Assembly: GCA_902778985.1 (NCBI GenBank)
Contig: CACYZS010000034.1
Span: forward strand, 1 to 8,604
Source of the DNA: an uncultured Ruminococcus sp.
GTDB lineage: Bacteria > Bacillota > Clostridia > Oscillospirales > CAG-272
Direction: 5' to 3'
DNA: 8,604 nucleotides
Shown here: in pieces, positions 6,495 to 8,604 of the stretch
Position numbering within the stretch: the first letter of the stretch is position 1
Layout: each line of letters begins with the position of its first letter
Notes under the pieces: model-generated
Told to the model about the DNA's origin: nothing
The model's input: only the letters and a program-made list of their open reading frames with translations
Databases searched by the model: none
Position numbers and translations under genes: made by a program

Positions 6495-6523
6495 TTGCTT
6501 TTTTAATTCGAGTGTGTTAGAAT
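6495..6523 (+). promoter_or_regulatory. Promoter for the tRNA-Val genes
   Basis: TTGCTT (6495-6500) and TAGAAT (6518-6523) are 17 bases apart, and TGT before the -10 makes it an extended -10 element. Transcription should start near 6530, about eight bases before the first tRNA. The -35 block GACTTGCTTTTT is identical to that of the dehydrogenase operon promoter. Confidence 0.8.
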
Positions 6524-6537
6524 ATACTCCGTCACGC

Positions 6538-6614
6538 GGAGGCATAGCTCAGTCGGTTAGAGCACTTGCTTCACATGCAAGGGGTCACAGGTTCGAGTCC
6601 TGTTGTCTCCACCA
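6538..6614 (+). tRNA. tRNA-Val (anticodon CAC)
   Basis: A complete 77-base cloverleaf with encoded CCA. The acceptor arm pairs GGAGGCA with TGTCTCC (one G-T pair). The D-arm is GCTC/GAGC, the anticodon arm CTTGC/GCAAG encloses loop TTCACAT, giving CAC at 6572-6574, and the T-arm is ACAGG/CCTGT with loop TTCGAGT. It reads the valine codon GUG. It is the first of two nearly identical valine tRNAs. Confidence 0.97.
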
Positions 6615-6644
6615 CGGACTTTCCCCCGCGTCGATCGAACCCTC

Positions 6645-6721
6645 GGAGGCATAGCTCAGTTGGTTAGAGTACTTGCTTGACATGCAAGGGGTCACTGGTT
6701 CGAGTCCAGTTGTCTCCACCA
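6645..6721 (+). tRNA. tRNA-Val (anticodon GAC)
   Basis: A second complete 77-base tRNA with encoded CCA, 30 bases after the first. The anticodon loop TTGACAT gives GAC (6679-6681), reading GUC and GUU. It differs from the first at five positions: one in the D-loop, one at the D-stem end (leaving a G-U pair), the wobble base of the anticodon, and a swapped T-stem pair (A-T to T-A). The two are clearly a tandem duplication with a changed anticodon. Confidence 0.97.
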
Positions 6722-6722
6722 G

Positions 6723-6756
6723 AACGGCACTCGTTTGCGGGTGCCGTTTTCTTTTA
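6723..6756 (+). terminator. Intrinsic terminator after the tRNA genes
   Basis: AACGGCACTCG (6723-6733) pairs with CGGGTGCCGTT (6738-6748) through 11 pairs including one T-G, with loop TTTG, followed by a T-rich run (TTCTTTT). It begins one base after the CCA end of the second tRNA, so it should end the tRNA transcript cleanly. Confidence 0.92.
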
Positions 6757-6780
6757 TCAAAAACGAAAGGAGCAAAGCCC

Positions 6781-7782
6781 GTGAACGAACCGAAAAAGTA
6801 TTCCCCGGTCGGCTCGCTGATCCTTGCCGCCGTCTCGATGATCTGGGGTTTCTCGTTCGCGATCCAGAAGACCGCGAGTCGGGCGCTGCCCCCCTTTTCG
6901 GTCAATACCGTCCGCTTCTTTATCGGGGCTGCCGCCCTGTATCTCTTCACCCTTGCCCGCGACGCCTTCCGCAAAGGACGCGACCGTGACTACCGTCCCG
7001 CGCCCTTTTCGCGCACCGACCTTGTCGCCGGGGCGATCTGCGGTTCTCTGCTCTTCGTTTCGAGCGCGCTGCAGCAGTTCTCGCTCGACCTGGGCGACGC
7101 GGGGATCTGCGCCGCGATCACGGCGCTCTATATCGTGTTCGTCCCGCTCTTCGGGGCGATCCTGTTCCGCAAAAAGGTCGGCGTTTTCGTGATCCTCGCC
7201 TGCGTGATCGCGCTTGTCGGCACCTACTCGCTCTCGGTCCTCGGGGAACTCCCCGCCGCCGACGGCGTGCGTTCGCCGGGCGACTTCTTTTCGCTTGCGC
7301 GTTCGGCGGATTTCTCGGTCGGGCGCCCCGCGCTCTTCGCGCTGCTCTGCTCGGTCGGTTTCTCGTTCCAGATCCTTTCGATCGACCGTTACGCTCCGCA
7401 GGTCGACGGGATCCGCCTCGCGATGATGGAATTCTTCGTTTCGGGCGTCCTCGGACTCCCCTTCGTCCTGTTCCGGGAGCGCCCGGCGCTCTCCGCCGTC
7501 GCTGCGGCGCTGCCGCCGCTTCTCTATCTCGGTCTTTTGTCCTGCGGCGTCGCCTACACCCTTCAGATCGTCGGACAAGCCAAAACCCCGCCCGCCGTCG
7601 CCGCGATGGTGATGTCGCTTGAGGCGGTCTTCGGGGCGCTCGGCGGCTTCCTTTTTCTCGGGGAAAGAATGAACGCGCCCGAGATACTCGGCTGCGCGCT
7701 CATCTTTGCGGCTGTTATGACCGTGGAACTGTCGGCGCTCGTCCGGGCGAAAAAGACCGATCTTCTTCCGCCCGACGCCTGA
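6781..7782 (+). CDS. DMT/EamA-family transporter
   Basis: A 333-residue inner-membrane protein of the drug/metabolite transporter superfamily, with two EamA repeats and about ten predicted membrane helices. The first repeat opens with the typical SMIWGFSFAIQK segment (19-30); the second ends with AMVMSLEAVFGALGGFLFLG (275-294), then the ER motif and a last helix. A polar insert of about 30 residues (about 155-180) separates the two halves. Members export amino acids, nucleosides or other small metabolites; the substrate is not predictable. The GTG start is chosen because AAAGGAG lies eight bases upstream; in-frame ATGs further upstream lie inside the tRNA and terminator. No promoter is seen between the tRNA terminator and the gene, so expression may depend on terminator read-through. 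The gene converges on the SbcD-like gene, with the two stop codons touching. Confidence 0.92.
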   Translation: MNEPKKYSPVGSLILAAVSMIWGFSFAIQKTASRALPPFSVNTVRFFIGAAALYLFTLARDAFRKGRDRDYRPAPFSRTDLVAGAICGSLLFVSSALQQFSLDLGDAGICAAITALYIVFVPLFGAILFRKKVGVFVILACVIALVGTYSLSVLGELPAADGVRSPGDFFSLARSADFSVGRPALFALLCSVGFSFQILSIDRYAPQVDGIRLAMMEFFVSGVLGLPFVLFRERPALSAVAAALPPLLYLGLLSCGVAYTLQIVGQAKTPPAVAAMVMSLEAVFGALGGFLFLGERMNAPEILGCALIFAAVMTVELSALVRAKKTDLLPPDA

Positions 7783-8604
7783 TCAGAGATCCTTGATCTC
7801 CTGCCCCTCGAGCGCCGCGAGCCCGATGGTCAGCGCGCGCGCCGCCGCGGCGCGTTCGGAATCGTCCGCGCCCTCGCGGATCTTGGGTTCGAGCAGGCGG
7901 TAGAGTTCGCCCCGCGCGCTCATATCCTTCAACAGTTGCGGGTCGCTTTCGGGCGCCGTCAGGTTGACCAGCGAAAAGACCAGCAACCCGAACGAACCGG
8001 TCCCGGCGTTCCGCGGGATCCGGAAGCCCGGCGTGACCGTTCCGGTCAACTCGATCCGGAGCACCGCCGTCCGTCCGAGCGCGTTATCCCGGACGATCGA
8101 GGTGATCGCGCCGATGAGTTCGGAATCGTTCTTCATATCGGAAACGTCGATGGTGCGCGACAGACACCGCACCGTCCCGAGATCCAGCCGCTTGACGTGC
8201 AGGCGGCGCGCTCCCGCTTCCACCGTGACCGTCAGCAGGTTGGCTCCGCCGACCTGCTCGTTTTCATATCCGCGCGATTCGAGCCACCCGCTGTATCCGA
8301 CCACGCTCCCGCCGATCTCGAGGACCGTGGGATCGGGGCGCCCGGACAGGGCGATGTAGTCGGCGCCGACCGAAACGATCTCGGTATTGTCGGGCGTCTC
8401 GCGGCGGTAGCCCGCCAGGATCAGGATCTCCTGCTCGTTTTTCCGCTGCAGCGTCGGGAACGCGGCGGACTCCTCTCCGCGCTCGCCGGAACCCCGCCCG
8501 GTCACCGAAACGCCGATATCGTCAAACGAGAAGGTCTCGTATTCCCCCGCCCCGAAAACGTAGACGTTCTGCGGGAATCTGCCCGACGAGTAGAACGAGC
8601 GTTT
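7783..8604 (-). CDS. SbcD/YhaO-like metallophosphoesterase, 3' part, probably inactive
   Basis: The frame stays open to the right edge, so this is the C-terminal 273 residues of a longer protein; the GTG at 8505 is not a likely start. The order of segments fits DNA repair exonucleases of the SbcD/YhaO type: FPQNVYVFG (visible residues 10-18), a strand ILILAGYR, GADYIALSGRPDP, GYSGWLESRGYEN, then a helical cap. In active relatives these are LLxHGD and DYIALGHIHKP, whose histidines bind the two metal ions. Here they read LAGY (63-66) and LSGRPDP, so three metal ligands are gone. It is probably a pseudoenzyme with a structural role or a gene under decay. The first metal motifs (DxH, GD, GNHD) would be outside the window. 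The usual partner, a YhaN/SbcC-like ATPase, is not downstream; the stop touches that of the convergent transporter gene. Confidence 0.72.
   Translation of the reverse strand, partial: KRSFYSSGRFPQNVYVFGAGEYETFSFDDIGVSVTGRGSGERGEESAAFPTLQRKNEQEILILAGYRRETPDNTEIVSVGADYIALSGRPDPTVLEIGGSVVGYSGWLESRGYENEQVGGANLLTVTVEAGARRLHVKRLDLGTVRCLSRTIDVSDMKNDSELIGAITSIVRDNALGRTAVLRIELTGTVTPGFRIPRNAGTGSFGLLVFSLVNLTAPESDPQLLKDMSARGELYRLLEPKIREGADDSERAAAARALTIGLAALEGQEIKDL

Noticed and set aside
6676..6704. TTGACA inside the second tRNA as a -35 for the transporter gene
   Set aside because: No -10-like hexamer lies 16-18 bases downstream; the bases are fixed by tRNA structure.
6538..6721. Direct repeat of about 77 bases as an integration attachment site
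   Set aside because: The repeat is two complete functional tRNAs with different anticodons and only 30 bases between them; no integrase or foreign cargo is present.
6673..6780. Longer N-terminus for the transporter starting inside the second tRNA
   Set aside because: The extension translates tRNA and terminator sequence (GVTGSSPVVS type), and a good Shine-Dalgarno sits before the GTG at 6781.
6585..6974. An open frame antisense to the tRNAs whose product contains the TGLEPVTPCMSS type segment
   Set aside because: This is a familiar false protein made by translating the reverse strand of tRNA genes; it has no ribosome binding site and covers two tRNAs and a terminator.

Overview
The window looks like chromosomal DNA from an uncultured, GC-rich member of the Clostridia (Bacillota), perhaps a gut-type lineage. 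The signs are strong GGAG-type ribosome binding sites, AT-rich sigma-70-type promoters set in GC-rich surroundings, tRNA genes that encode their CCA ends, and a Clostridia-style helicase with an extra N-terminal region. This assignment rests on gene content and style, not on a marker gene. I see no mobile element, CRISPR array or phage gene.

Bases 4-2099 (minus strand) form one operon behind a near-perfect sigma-70 promoter at 2071-2099. In transcription order it encodes a YunG-like protein with an appended 54-residue C-terminal module that has its own internal ribosome binding site, a previously unlisted 35-residue membrane microprotein, a PPC/DUF296-domain protein and a short-chain dehydrogenase. 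The leader of this operon folds into two GC-rich hairpins, one of which begins almost at the predicted transcript start.

Bases 2108-4038 (minus strand) form a second operon: a D-2-hydroxyacid dehydrogenase followed directly by a sugar-phosphate isomerase/epimerase-type TIM barrel. This looks like a small sugar or sugar-acid metabolism pair. It has an extended -10 promoter and a GC hairpin abutting the first ribosome binding site.

Bases 4072-6423 (minus strand) encode a DinG/XPD-type Fe-S helicase. Divergent from it, a promoter at 6495-6523 drives two tandem tRNA-Val genes (CAC and GAC), which end in a strong intrinsic terminator. A DMT/EamA transporter gene starts only 24 bases past that terminator with no visible promoter of its own. 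It meets, stop codon to stop codon, the 3' part of a SbcD/YhaO-like metallophosphoesterase gene that runs off the right edge.

The best leads are the microprotein, the internally initiated module in the YunG-like gene, and the fact that both DNA-repair-type proteins (the helicase N-terminus and the SbcD-like protein) appear to have lost the nuclease residues expected of their families. I did not find a clear new multi-gene system.
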